64,000 nucleotides of DNA from Talpa occidentalis (lineage: Eukaryota > Chordata > Mammalia > Eulipotyphla > Talpidae), in the NCBI RefSeq assembly GCF_014898055.3, contig NW_023603184.1, positions 106,568,615-106,632,614 on the forward strand, given 5' to 3'. Numbering within the stretch: the stretch's first letter is position 1; the number at the start of each line of letters is the position of its first letter. A model generated the notes under the pieces. The model was not told where the DNA came from and did no database searches. It saw nothing but the letters and a program-made list of their open reading frames with translations. Below, piece after piece: positions 13,393 to 25,796 of the stretch. Both the position numbers and the translations under genes were made by a program.

Positions 13393-16300
13393 CAAAACAC
13401 AAATATTTGTGATTAAATATAAATTAAATGTTAAATTTTTTACTCCTAAAAACATGATGACATTTTCTCAACATGATACTAGCTAGAGATTCCTGGGTCT
13501 TCCTGAGGTTGTCCATCGGAGAGTATACAGACAAAGCCAATTAAAAGAATGATACCTCTGAAAATATCAAGGTGTGGTTTCTATCAAAAGGATTGCAATA
13601 TTTTATTTTAATGTTAAAAAATTTAAATATGCACCTCAGATAGAATGTCCTTTAGATGTCTCAAAATTAGCCCAGACAAACCACACAGTTTACAGTTATT
13701 CCTGGAGAAGAAGACAGGAATAGTGAGTGACTTTACCGCAGTACCATATGCAGTCTGCAAGTCCTTATTTGGATTTGAAACTCTCACTCAGAGCACCTTC
13801 TCTCTCCCCTCTACCAATTCAGATATTATCCATTTTTTAAAACACCATTGAAAAGTTTCATCTCCATTATGAACTTTTCCTAGATACTAAATTCAGTTAT
13901 TTCCCATTTATCTGAGATCCAGATATTAATTTAGATCATACCAGTCAGTACTTATGTACTGTCTTCCTATCCTAAGCATACTATGAAGACAGAAGACAGA
14001 AAAGGGGGCTTAAGACCTTTTAGTGTTTCCAAAGCTTTTCAGGTACTGCATATATTCTTGAGTAACCAAAACATAAGGGAAAAACCTTAGGAGTCTGAGG
14101 GAAAGAGATTAAATTTATATAAAGTACTGTCATGTCTCTAAAACTATATTAAAACAATTATTTATTATGCATGCAATTTGAAGACATTAGTATAAAACTA
14201 CACATATATCAATTATTCCTAAAATTGCCTACATTTGTACCTTACATACTCAAGGTTTTTTGTTTTGATCTACGATAGATATAGTGGGCTTATGTTTTAG
14301 CCCGGCTTACCAGAAAACAGTCAGAGGGAGACTGGGTGCTCTTGATAGGTGTAAATCCAGGGCAGTGAGAGAGGAAAAATAGAGGTGAGACAGAAAGGAA
14401 TGGGAGAAGCGCTATGTAGGTAGGCTATATGGTAAAACTGTGCTATGAGGTAGTGAATGAAAGGGAGGAAGAGGCTGATGACTGATCTGCCATGCTCTCC
14501 TGTTCAGAATTCATCCCATGTATAGTTAACACCCCAGCCCTTTCATTGCATCATCCAGATCTTTTTGCAGCCATTTGGGAAGCCAGGTTCTTCAGTGTGG
14601 TTTTTCTTCCAAGTCCCATAATGGGGAAAGGAGCCAGAATCTCCGAATGACTGGCACAACTGCAGCCAGGAAGAGCCAACATCCTGGACATGCAACTGGT
14701 CAGCCCCAGGCAGCAAAACCACGTGGGTGCCAGAGTTGGCAGTTATGTTCCTGCCTAAGACAAAGGAACCAGCCCTGTGGAAGCAGAGGGAATCTGAGGA
14801 AGTGCATTAAATGTCTCTGATATACTACCAAGAGGTTCAAAAGACAGAAAGTTCATCCCCCATTTTCTCTGAGAATTCTTTTCCCTGATTCTCAAATGTA
14901 TATGTTAATTACTGTAATCAAATCCAACACCCAGCTTTCATTTGGTGTGCAGAGAGCAAGGATCTTTGCTCACTTAAATGAAATTACATTATAATTGTAA
15001 TTGTGTAATTTTTACCTTGTGTTTAAGATAAAGAGGTATCCCTTCTGGCCAGCTACACCATATAGTAGCAAGCAGTGGGAAATGGCTTCTCCATTTTCCA
15101 TGTAATATACTATATAAAAAAAATTACAGCTTAAATCAAAATGTATTCTGTGGCAATTGTATACATTTATCAGGGGATTCAAATGTGCAGCTTCCACAAG
15201 GAAATGGGCTATGGGCAAAACTGCTCCTACTCAAACCCAAAGAGAGCAATACTTTTCAGTCCTATGTTCAACAACCACTTTCCATCATAAGCCTTGACCC
15301 TTTGGATGATGGAGAAAGCACACCATAGCTCATCCAGTTAAATCAGGTAATATTTGCAGGGCCTGGGACAATACTATCAATGGAGGCATCACTGCCTACA
15401 GGTTGCCCTGAACTTCTCTTTCCAGCTCTTGCTCAGACCCGCACTGAGAGGGTCCTCTAGAGTCTTCATGTGAATGTTCCTGTCCAGTCATCTAAGACCT
15501 CCCATAACAGAGGAGTTGTGTCCCTTAGGGAGGTGAGATAGAGGAAAAGGATTGCTACAAGCTCTGATGTGTGTTCTGGGCTGTTTGGACAAGAAGTTGA
15601 GGGGCCCCAGGGAGCCACAGCATGTCTAGAAGAGGACTTGCACTAAAAAAAAAAAAAATCACAAAATTGCATATGTTACTGCAGTTTGTGCTAGTTGAGG
15701 ACAACTGACTAGCTCAGCTCTGTTGAAGGCTGGAGACTTACCCATGAATTTCTAGGTGTCTGCAAATGACATCTGGCATCTGGAGGTGAGTATCTGCATA
15801 GATTTTTATGAAAGCTCAAAGGCTTTGTTTGTTTTGCAGCAATTTCTTGTTCTGTTATCCTGGTAGTGTAATCTAGTCAAGGCATTGGTTATTGACATTC
15901 AATAGCTTCTATTACAGAGCTTGTTTTGAGCAAAGAATAGCCAAAGCAGAATGGTTATTTAGATGTTAAGAATTAAATGATGAGAGATTTACCAGTTGAT
16001 AATTATACCTAAAGTTTAAATTATGTATTGCAAAATACCTGCTTTCTTTTTCTTGCAGCTGAGGAGATGAGGATTGGAGGATTTAGTCAATCTCCCAATC
16101 TAATTTCTCAGGGAAGTAATTCTTGGAAGTAATTCGTTCTTCTGGTATGAAATGATCCTGTATACGATTTTGATTACAATTTTTGCCATTTTACTCTTTA
16201 ATCTGAGAGATTTATTGTATCTTGTAAGAAAGTAGTTAGTGGTTTATTTTATAACCCTTAACTCACACATCTAATTAGATGAGCAAAACACAATTAGCAT

Positions 16301-16824
16301 CTAAATTTCACAGCACTTTGGAGGAAAAAAAGTCTTCACTGAAAGCCAATCATGAGTCTTAAGATATAAATGGTTTGTTAATTGAAAGAACCAAATGGGG
16401 AAATGTCTGAAAGCACAAAAAGAAGCCTGTAAGGCTTAGTCAAGGTCATCTGTAGAGAAAGCATCTCCTGTAGAAGGTGCCCCACATCCCCCTACATTGT
16501 GAGTTCTACCAATTCCATATGGAAAATTTTACTTCAAAACTGCTAATAAAAGTAACTCACTATTAACCATACATTTCCTTATGGCATTTTACTTAAAATA
16601 CACTGGGCAGGTCATGGTCTGTATTTCAGAAAATTAAAGGTTCTATGGGATGGCAATTACCTTCATTCTGTATGGAGGGCCAGGGCTACCTATTGCTAAA
16701 GCTACTTCCGTTCGTTTGGCAGAGCCAAAGAGAAAGATGGGTGAGTTGCTTTCAGAGTAAGCTGTTCATCTCACACTACCTCTATTTTCCATCAGACATA
16801 GTGTTTCTTCTTGTCTTGCTCTTA
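13393..16824. other. Intergenic sequence without recognised genes
   Basis: No exon or RNA gene recognised. An 81-codon frame at 14575-14820 lies in locally GC-richer unique DNA but has no known domain. Confidence 0.45.
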
Positions 16825-16985
16825 TTAGTCACATGCTCTTAGGCAAATTCTCTGACCCATAGTGTCCTAGCCTCCCAAAAGGAAATAGTAAACCTACTAA
16901 TGGCCAGCAAAATGATTAAATGAAACAACTGAGCTCTAGTTTTGGCAACTAGTGGGCTCTTTATCTTTTAAATATAGGTGGAAAT
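16825..16985 (+). repeat. MIR fragment
   Basis: Contains GTCACATGCTCTTAGGCAAA and a following TCTCTGACC-type segment, the MIR core and its downstream part, heavily decayed. Confidence 0.5.
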
Positions 16986-17956
16986 GAGAAGTCATACTGT
17001 TCCTACCTTATCATTAATGCCTAGAAAGTCAAGCTCACATTACAGGAAATAACACAGGATCTTATGCTGATATTGACAGAAGTCAGAAATGGGGGAAATG
17101 GCTATACCATTCTTTCCTAATATGTACTTATTTCTAATGAAGTAAGTTCTCCAAGGAATAACCCATTTATGTGTATATATACATATATATATAAATTTTA
17201 GATATGTATTTTTCCACTAATACTTAGGAATCTGACTTTATGAAAATTTAAAAAAAAAATGTGTTCCACATGTTAACATAAACTTTAACAACACCTTGGA
17301 GTTGGCTTATACTACCAAGTGAAAATATGTATTGGCTAGAATGTGATGTTCTTGGCAACTAAAAATAGCCTGGTATCTGTCCATGAACCCTGAAAGACTC
17401 CTTTCAGTTCTCAAAGGTGTGTGCAGTCACTAAAAGATGAACAAAACTGAACCATTTGACATGGAACTTTAGCTTGAGGACTTTGGAACACATACTCCTT
17501 CCAGCTGACATGGCACCTTGTCCAATAGAAAACTGCAAATGTTAATGAATATAATGTAGTGAAAGCTTTTTGTTATCAAGTAACAATGTTAAAAACTCTG
17601 AACTCTGAATGTTCAGAGGACTAAGTAATTTGCCTATGGTCATTATAAGATTTATGTAAGCTTTTCAGATTTGTCAAGAGTAAAGTCTCAGTGCCAATGA
17701 TAATATTAGTATCTATGTATATTTGAAGTTTAGTTAATGATGATGTAAAAGAATAACCTCAAAGTTGATTTTATTTGCTATAATAGACACCATAAACATG
17801 GTTGCCTTCTTATTTCATTTCTGTGAACATTATGATTCAACTAATACAAATTAAAACTGCCCTTGTATAAACATTAAGGTAATACTTATGTATAATAAAT
17901 AAAGCTTCACTGATAAACATGAGGCCTGATTTGAGTTTTATTTCTTCTTCAAAAAG
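16986..17956. other. Intergenic AT-rich sequence
   Basis: Nothing recognised before the U1 pseudogene. Confidence 0.45.
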
Positions 17957-17968
17957 TACTTCATTTTT

Positions 17969-18133
17969 ATTACTTACCTGGAAAGGAAGATACCATGATC
18001 ACAAAGGTGGTTTTCCCAGAGCGAGGCTTATCCATTGCACTCCAGATGTGCTGACCCCTGCGAATTCCCCAAATGTGGGAAACTCGATTGCATAATTTGT
18101 GGTAGTAGGGGACTGCATTCGTGCTCTCCCCTA
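17969..18133 (+). pseudogene. U1 snRNA retropseudogene, full length
   Basis: About 164 nt matching U1 snRNA from its 5' splice-site pairing end (ACTTACCTGG) to its last stem-loop (TCTCCCCT). The Sm site AATTTGTGG is intact. About 16 substitutions from human U1, many of them CpG decay (CACGAAGG to CACAAAGG, CTCCGG to CTCCAG, TGCGTTCGCGC to TGCATTCGTGC). An A-rich tail follows, and a perfect 11-bp target duplication TACTTCATTTT flanks it (17957-17967 and 18154-18164). This marks L1-driven insertion. I see no PSE-like promoter upstream and no 3' box, so it is probably silent. Confidence 0.92.
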
Positions 18134-18164
18134 AAAAAAGAAAAAAAAAAAAATACTTCATTTT

Positions 18165-19263
18165 AGGTAGTCTTAGATTTTTCTTATTTCTTTCTATTAA
18201 ATTAGTAGTGTATTGTATCAATAATTAGAACAATAAAATATGATATAAATTAATGAGGAAGCTGGACTATATAGTTTATAAAATTTGTTCCAGCTTTAAT
18301 GTTCTAAATTACATTAGAACAAAATTCCATCATATAAAAATGAGAGGAGAAAAACAGCATCACACAAAAAATGAACTTATTTTAACATCTGAAGTATAAA
18401 ATCTTTCTTTCATCCATTGGGGCTATTCTTTTTTGAATGGGTTTGAGTACACATGGAACTTCATTATTATAAAATGAATTATAGTAACTCAAAAGAACTG
18501 TGATGCCTACAAAGTAAAGAGCACCTTCGTAGTTACATGTTAATCTGGTGCAAATTTGTTAAAATTATCAAATAACGAGAAAAATCTTTAAATAACCTTA
18601 TTAGAGTTTATGTGTTAGTTCACTCTGTTTGATTGGGATTTCAAGGTCAAAATGCAGGCAGATCTATTGTCCATGAGAACCTTCTACTGCATTGTGGATG
18701 ACTGCCTTCTTGTTGTCTCCTCACATAGTAGGGACAGATAGATCATCTTCTGGCATCTTTTACTATGAGTGCACTAATCCCATTCATGAGAGCTTCAACC
18801 TCAGTACCAAATTACCTACCAAAGTCCCCCACATAACAAATTAGGACTTTAAAAATATGAATTTGGAGAGGGAGGATATTTAGTCTACAGCTTTATCCCT
18901 TTTGTTAATTTGAGCTGTTTGCTAAGTGGTATTTTTGAGAAATATGTGAATTTAGAAGCACAGTGATAGGAAGTTCAATATAGCTCCCTCTCCAGCAAGC
19001 TGTATAAGTCTCATATGACTCACTTCCTTTGACTGTATTTCCCCTTACTATTCTATAAAAGTACAGAATTGAACTAAATAACCTACAGCGCCCCTTCCAA
19101 CTCTAAAATGCTATAGTTACCACTAATGAGGGTTTTTGTGATATTTTATTTTTTTTATTTCACATAATTCTGTTTTAATCTTTGAATATTCTGAATATTT
19201 TGAAATGTCGATATAACATCTGTTTCTCTAGCAGATCGAGAGTTACAATTAGAAATTTGTTTA
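18165..19263. other. Intergenic sequence without recognised genes
   Basis: No gene signal. Confidence 0.45.
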
Positions 19264-19535
19264 GGGCCTTCCTGGTGGCACAGGTGGTTGAGCACAGCAC
19301 TGTGAAGCTGTCCACAGCCCCTGCAGTGCGAGTTCGATACTGGCCGGTAGGGGAGATATCCACATTGCACAGCAGACCTCTCCTGTCTTGCCTGCTGCTC
19401 CCCTCAGCAGAGTACTTCAGTCAGTCTGTCTGTTCTGTTCCCCGCTCTGTCTCTGGTGAATCCTCTCACCCTCCTGCACATCTGGCCTATGCCCCGGTTC
19501 TTGTATAAATAAATAAATCTTTAAAAAAGAAAGAA
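19264..19535 (+). repeat. tRNA-derived SINE, full length
   Basis: Head GGGCCTTCCTGGTGGCACAG, B-box-like GAGTTCGATACTGG, tail ATAAATAAATCTTTAAAA. Target duplication AGAAATTTGTTTAG at 19251-19264 and 19536-19549. Confidence 0.92.
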
Positions 19536-19764
19536 AGAAATTTGTTTAGATGAAAATATAATAAAGAAGGAAAAGACATACAAAGAGTCAGGTACACAGA
19601 ATAAGAAAGCAATAGTCTCTTCCTCAGCTCCATCTACATTGCAACATTCCTCCTATAAATTGTTTAAGTTCTTGCCAACTGAGTATAATACTAAGAGAAC
19701 ATCAGAATATGAAAATGTAGTAATGTTACTATTTTCAAATGTCACTGATCTCCCTGTTAGTATT

Positions 19765-20065
19765 TTTTTAAGATTTTTTATTTATTTGTTTATTTATTTA
19801 TGCATACAAGAGCTCAGGTGTAGGCCAGAGGTGCAGGGGGTGGCTGGGGGGGAGGTGGGCGGAGGTGAGGGTTCACCAGAGACAGAGTGGGGAGCAGAAC
19901 AGGCAACCTGATTGAAATTACTGCTGAGGGGAGCAGAAGGTGAGACAGGAGAGGTCTGCTGCACCATGTGGGTTAGCTCACTGGCCAGGATCAAAGTCAA
20001 GCTGCAGTGGATGCACATAGCTTCATAGTGTTGAGTCTTAACCCCTTGCTCCACCAGAGAAGCCC
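19765..20065 (-). repeat. tRNA-derived SINE, full length, inverted
   Basis: Reads from a TTTATTTATTTATGCATACA tail to CTCCACCAGAGAAGCCC at the head. A (TTTA)n expansion sits in the tail. Confidence 0.9.
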
Positions 20066-20609
20066 TCTGTTTGCATGTTTTGCTTTTTATTTTTCATTTT
20101 CTTTGTTGTTGATGAACAAGATTGATCTTTAATACCTAGGAGCCCCAGAATTAAAGTTGATTGAAGTGAAACTGGTCTATCCACTGGCTTTCCTGTATCA
20201 AATGGCTTGTGTCTCTTTCTGTCCTTCTCAAAAATTTCTAACAGACCCTTAAAACCTGAAGGTAGTTATGCTAAAAGGTCATATAGACTTGAGAACTATC
20301 TGCCATTTTGGGAACATGAGATTTAATGTCAGCCACTTGAAAGAGGAAAATTCAGTAGATTGGCTAAGAGGAAGGAAGAGAAGATGCCACATGGCCCTAG
20401 TGAGACCAAAAAAAGGAAGAATGTGGATTCCTTGGTTCCTGATAGCTAAGCCGTTGACACTCTTCTTTCCCATGAAGACTGACTATATTTGATTTTGTGA
20501 GATCTTTGTTAACATATGTCCCTACCACATTTATTTGAACTAATTTGAGATCTCTGCTCTTTACTTTTAAAAAGAGCTGAGTTAATCAACTCAAATAATT
20601 TATATTTTC

Positions 20610-20883
20610 TGCAGTGTTTATTATAGCATCATTTACAATAGCTAGGATATGGAAACAACCTAAGTAGTAAAGCAGATTGGATTAAGAAGATGTACTATAT
20701 CCACACAACGGAATACTTTTCAGCCATAAGGAAAGCTGAAATGTTAGCATTTTTTACAGCAAAATGGAAGGAGTTTGAGGGAACAATGAGTAGTAAAGCA
20801 AGTCAGAATGACAAAGACAAATAATGGACATTTACATAGTGGACAGTTCAACAAAGCAAAATACTTATAAAAACTAGTGAAAA
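20610..20883 (+). repeat. LINE-1 3' portion, left part
   Basis: Matches the end of L1 ORF2 and its flank: AGCATCATTTACAATAGC, GGAAACAACCTAAG, then an ACGGAATACTTTTCAGCC-type run. Interrupted by a SINE and continued after it. Confidence 0.8.
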
Positions 20884-21155
20884 GAGGCCTCTGTGGTGGC
20901 GCAAGCAGTTAAGCACCGCACTATAAAGTAATCCACAGCCTCTGCAGCACAAATTTGATCCCTGGCCAGCCAGGGAGCCACCCACATGGCACAGCAGACC
21001 TCTCTTATCTGGTCCGCTGCTCCCCCTCAGCAGTGCCTTCAGTCCATCTGCCTATTCTGTTCCCTGCTCTGTCTCTGGTGAATCCTCTCACCCCCCACAT
21101 ATCTGACCTGTACCCCAGCTGTTGTATGCATAAATAAATAAATCTTTTAAAAAAA
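20884..21155 (+). repeat. tRNA-derived SINE inserted into LINE-1
   Basis: Full length; head GAGGCCTCTGTGGTGGCGCA. Target duplication (AAAACTAGTGAA and ACAACTAGTGAA) at 20871-20882 and 21156-21167, so it is younger than the L1 it splits. Confidence 0.9.
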
Positions 21156-21400
21156 ACAACTAGTGAACACTAATAAACAAAATGGGTTTCTTAGATTAAG
21201 AGGGAGATGGGAGGGAGAAAGGTTCAGAGGGATGGTGGGGGCAGGGGAAGAGCTGACATTAAAATCACTGGGGATACTCCTCAAGAACTACCTATAGTTG
21301 CTGACATGATCTATACGCAGTGAATAGAAAGTAGCACTTCAGTGGGCTTCATGAAATTATCTAAGATCTTGGTTTACAAGGCTTATGCTGTTAGTTTACA
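21156..21400 (+). repeat. LINE-1 3' UTR, right part
   Basis: Continuation of the split L1: purine-rich AAGAGGGAGATGGGAGGGAG and a G-rich run. The right end is uncertain. Confidence 0.5.
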
Positions 21401-23160
21401 TGAAACATGTGCTATGAGTGCCTCACCTGTATTTAATTGGCCCAAAGTGTTTCCTGAGAGGTAGACTGGAGACCCAGAGAGTGTGGGGAGTCTGAGTCAG
21501 GGAAGCCTGAGTCAGGGTACCTGCAGGCAGTGTGCTCACCCACCCCATCAGCTACACCATGTAGCACTGTTTTACCTTTCAATAAACAGCAGCAGTCATT
21601 GAAGGACAACCTGTTTTCTACATTTTAGAAACGTAGATGAACTATCTGATACAGTCCTAACTTTAGCAGTTATTCCAGTATGTGACTATTTTGTCTTTGT
21701 TACTGATTAATAAGCTCTAGGCTAAGGAATGTGTAATTTCAAAATTGCAAAACCAACATTATTTTTTTTAGCCAAAAGGAGAAAAAAATTCCAAAGCTCC
21801 CAATTATTTTATATTGGGGATCAAAATTTGCCACAGTCTTTCCTCAGATACAAGAAATCAAGTGTTCTGAATATGTTAGGACATTATAAGGTGTTTAATG
21901 CTAAATGATCTTTTATTAGGACACTTGGGTCACTGCTTAGGTGCATTTGAATCTTTCTTTTTCATCCTCCCCAAAACATTTTTATTATTTAATAATACTA
22001 CATTCTCCTTTTTTAAATTGTCTTATACCTTCAAATAATAGTTAATGCTTAAAATGAGGCTAAATTTAAAACAGTATTAATGAAGTAATATATAAATTTT
22101 ATTTCCAGCATGCATTAAAACTGCTTTAAATTTAAATCACTGCGTATTAGAATATTATAATTATTCTTCTCATATGGTTCATATGATATCATCTGATTTA
22201 AGGAACATTTCACCAAGACATAATTAACCTGTTAGAAAAAAAGTACAGTAGCAATATAATTATAGCATGTAGGTAATTAAAATAATAAAAATTGAAAAAA
22301 ATCTGAGATATAAATAGAAAAGAATTATTCTGGCTTTACTAGTATATCTAATAGATACTGTTTAAAACATTGTAACTGCAACTTTTAAAGACAATGGTAG
22401 TATTTGAAATGAATAGAATTCACAGTTGATATTATAAGCTTGGAGTAAATACACAGCATATGCTACTTAGCACATTTTATAAATAAGCTGCAGGATGTAA
22501 ACAAGGTCAGAGATATACTATCATTGTAAAGTCAACATAGTCTTCCAGATAGAGATTATTTGCTTGTGTCTTGAAAGAAGGGAAAAATAAGACATTGAGG
22601 GTTCTATCAACTTTGTCCCTATGATCCTTTATATTGTCTATCCTATTTTGTCAGATTTCTCATTAGTGATCCTGCTTTGTTCTCATATATTTATTTCCAA
22701 GAACAATAGAAACTGTACTTAGCTTTTGACTTGCAGTTTTGTTATTATTATTTGTTATTGTTATTTGTTATTATCATATTGCTGCAAGGGACCAACCAGA
22801 AGAATAGCTCTATCTACAAACAGCAAAATAACACTGCTTGAATTTAAGATTTCTCATCTGTAAAAAGAATTCATTAACTCAGAATTCACCTCAGTTCATC
22901 TATTTTCACCTCAGTTCATCATTTTCTATGGCTTTCACATTATGTCCATTACATGAACTGATAACACAACTGAAAGCATATTCATCAATTAACTTTTAAA
23001 AGGATTATGTTATTACCATGTACATTTATGAACAGTCAAAAACCACCTATTTTCTGAGTCAAAATAGACTTCTTACAGGCCCTTTCCTCACTCATTTTCT
23101 CCATCTTGTTCCATGAATCATAATAATATTAATACAAAATAGCTAAATTTTTAAAATTTT
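21401..23160. other. Intergenic AT-rich sequence
   Basis: No gene signal. A short direct repeat (TTCACCTCAGTTCATC, twice) lies near 22886-22921. Confidence 0.45.
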
Positions 23161-23418
23161 TTAAAAAGATTTATTTTTTATGCATACAAAAACTGGGGTA
23201 CAGATCAGAGGTATGGGGGATAAGGGGATTATTCACCAGCGACAGAGCGGGGACCAAAATAGACAGATTGAAATACACTGCTGAGGGGAGCAGTGGGTGA
23301 GGCAGGAGAGGTCTGCTGTGCCATGTGGGTAGCTCCCTGGCCAGGAATCAAACTTGTGCAGCACTGTCTACGGATAGCTTCACAGGTGCATCTTAACTCC
23401 TTGCACCACCAGGGAGGC
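23161..23418 (-). repeat. tRNA-derived SINE, inverted
   Basis: Head on the right (GCACCACCAGGGAGGC), tail on the left. Target duplication CTAAATTTTTAAA-ATTTT at 23143-23160 and 23419-23435. Confidence 0.92.
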
Positions 23419-23454
23419 CTAAATTTTTAAATTTTATGTATGTTGTAACTAATC

Positions 23455-23905
23455 TAAACCTTGTAAGAACCTTATAAAAACCTTGTAAATATTGTATGAG
23501 GAAAGTACTAGTTTTTCTTTTTTTAAGATTTATTTATTTATGCATACAAGAACTGGGGTACAGGTCAGAGGTAGGGGTGAGAGGATTCACCAGAGACAGA
23601 GTATGGAACAGAACAGGCAGACTGATTGAAATACACTGCTGAGGGGAGCAGCAGGCGAGTCAGGATAGTTCTGCCGCGTCATGTGGGTAGGTCCCCGGCC
23701 TGCTGGGGAATTGAACCCATGCTGTAGTGGCTGCAAATAGCTTTAGAGAGTGCGTCTTAACCCCTGCACCACCGGGGGGGCCCCAGAGAGTACTACTATT
23801 CTTATCTCCCTTCATACAGGGGTGATTAAGTAGCAAGGGACTAGTACTGGGGACCAAACCTGGAGAGTTTGGCTCCCAAATCCTAACTATAAATCATTAT
23901 ATTAT
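23455..23905 (-). repeat. MIR element split by a SINE
   Basis: MIR-like pieces on both sides of the SINE at 23516-23784. The right part runs TAGCAAGGGACTAGTACTGG, ACCAAACCTGG, GGCTCCCAAATCC, as in an inverted MIR. Decayed. Confidence 0.45.
23516..23784 (-). repeat. tRNA-derived SINE, inverted, inside a MIR
   Basis: Full length. The head carries CACCACCGGGGGGGGCCCC. Imperfect duplication around GAAAGTACTA and GAGAGTACTA. Confidence 0.9.
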
Positions 23906-24489
23906 GTGGCCCCTGTGCCTGTGTGGTGTGAGTTGGAGTCCAGCGCAAAGCAGAGACCCTCCTAAAATGGAAGGTGTCAGAGCGGTGCATGTCCCAAAGT
24001 ACACACTTCCTCCTGCTGCTACCCATCACAGCCTCAACAGGCCTGGGGTCCAATCCCATTTTAGAGGTTCTGGCTGGGACTTTTCCTATTCTTCCTAGTT
24101 CCACATCCAAGCTCTTCAGGAAGTATAACAGAGAGATTTCCAACAGGAACCCTTCCTTCCTGGGACTTTCAGAAGGAAGAAGTCATTTCCCACATAGTTT
24201 GTGATAAAGACAGGCCAGGACTAGTCTTAACTGAAATTATAAAAGTAGAGAACATTTCTTTGTTACTTTCTCAGCTAACAAAACATTTCCCAGCCTTTTG
24301 ATGTGCTCAGAACTAACCTACTCAATACCCTTGAACTGGTTTGTCTCTGGGCTGTCCAGAGTCCTTCCTTATGGCTTTCCACTCAGTATTGCCTTTCCTT
24401 TGAAGTCTGTAATTCAAACTACTTCTCTTTCTGTAGCAGAAAGTACTAATAATTTCCTAATATCTGTATGTCCCTTCTTCCATAATGAC
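23906..24489. other. Intergenic sequence without recognised genes
   Basis: Somewhat GC-richer. Frames on both strands (23883-24204) show no domain. Confidence 0.4.
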
Positions 24490-24870
24490 AGAGCTCCTAT
24501 TTTCTAGCTCCCTTGCAGTTTATTATGGCCATGCAACCAAATGTTGCCCAATGGGATATGAATATACAATGTGTGTGCAATTTATAGGAAGTGACCTTAA
24601 AGGAAGGTGATACACTCTTCTTTCCTCCTTTAGTCTTACCTCCTGGCTACCCTTGTAGATTTAATTTCTGGCATGAAGCATAACAGATAGCAAGATAACA
24701 TGAGTATAAGTCTTTACACCATGGAATACCAGGCCAAATTCTGTCTGACAACTTTAAAAAAACTTTTGGAATATAACAGAGAAACTTCTACCTTGTTTAA
24801 CTACCTTTATTACCTGAAGAATTTTTGTTACAAGCAACCTTAACCTAAACTACTCTACCTCTTTTTGTTA
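24490..24870 (+). repeat. Ancient interspersed repeat related to 4650-4985
   Basis: Shares the plan: AGCTCCCTTGCAGTTTAT, ATGGCCATGCAACC, CCAATGGGATATGAAT, and a closing AGAAACTTCTACCTTGTTTA. Family not named with confidence. Confidence 0.4.
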
Positions 24871-25495
24871 TTGAGTAACAAGACTTGTGGCTTTGCTAAT
24901 ATAAACAGAAGAGTATTCCCTTTAAAGCACAGAAGTTTATGAGCTGGTCCTTCCTGATTAGGCTAGTGATTATTAAAGGAATGTGAAAAAATGCCCTCTT
25001 AAGATAAAATTCAGTTTGAAAGGCTACTAACACACATAATACCAGGTTGTGTTCAGAAACTGATTATCATGTAGCCTTTTCTTTCTGCATCCTTTCCTAA
25101 TCCTTATTTCCCATTTCTGCCAGCTAGATCAACACCTCTGCCAACTGGAGGTAAGATTGTGTTCTGAGAAAAGCAAAACACAGCACAATAATGGCTTATA
25201 AAACATTATATATCAGTTATAATAACCCAGAGGAAAAGAGCTAAGTCTTGTTTCTTTTGCATTTCTTAAGTCAGTTCCCATCCCGTAGCCAACAAAATTC
25301 ATCTTTTCAAAATGACCAACAAAATTCATCCAGACGGAAAGTAGATTAGAAGTTACTAGAGCTGGGAAGAGAACAGGGAATTAGTGCTTAGTGGGTACAG
25401 AGTTTCCATAGTAAAAGAAAAATTTTGGAAATGATGATGATTATATAACATTGTGAATGTAATGTTACTAAACCATACATTTAAAAATGGTTAAA
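24871..25495. other. Intergenic sequence without recognised genes
   Basis: No gene signal. A 15-bp direct repeat CAACAAAATTCATC occurs near 25290-25330. Confidence 0.4.
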
Positions 25496-25784
25496 GGGCC
25501 TCCCCAGTGGTGCAAGGGATTAAGATACAATCTATGAAGCTATCCTCAGCCTCTGCAGCACGAGTTCCATTCCAGGTCAGCCAGGGAGCTACCCACATGG
25601 CGCAGCAGACCTCTCCTGTCTCACCCGCTGCTCCCCTCAGCAGTGAATTTTAGTCAGTCTGCCTGTTCTGTTCCCCGCTCTGTCTCTGGTGAATCCTCTC
25701 ACCCCTCACACCTCTGGCCTGTACTCCAGTTATTGTATGCATAAATAAATAAATCTTAAAAATTTTAAAAATAAAAAAATTAAT
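25496..25784 (+). repeat. tRNA-derived SINE, full length
   Basis: Head GGGCCTCCCCAGTGGTGCAA; tail ATAAATAAATAAATCTTAAA. Perfect 12-bp duplication AAAAATGGTTAA at 25483-25494 and 25785-25796. Confidence 0.92.
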
Positions 25785-25796
25785 AAAAATGGTTAA

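Noticed and set aside
17970..18221. 83-codon frame on the - strand
   Set aside because: Antisense of the U1 retropseudogene and its A-rich tail.
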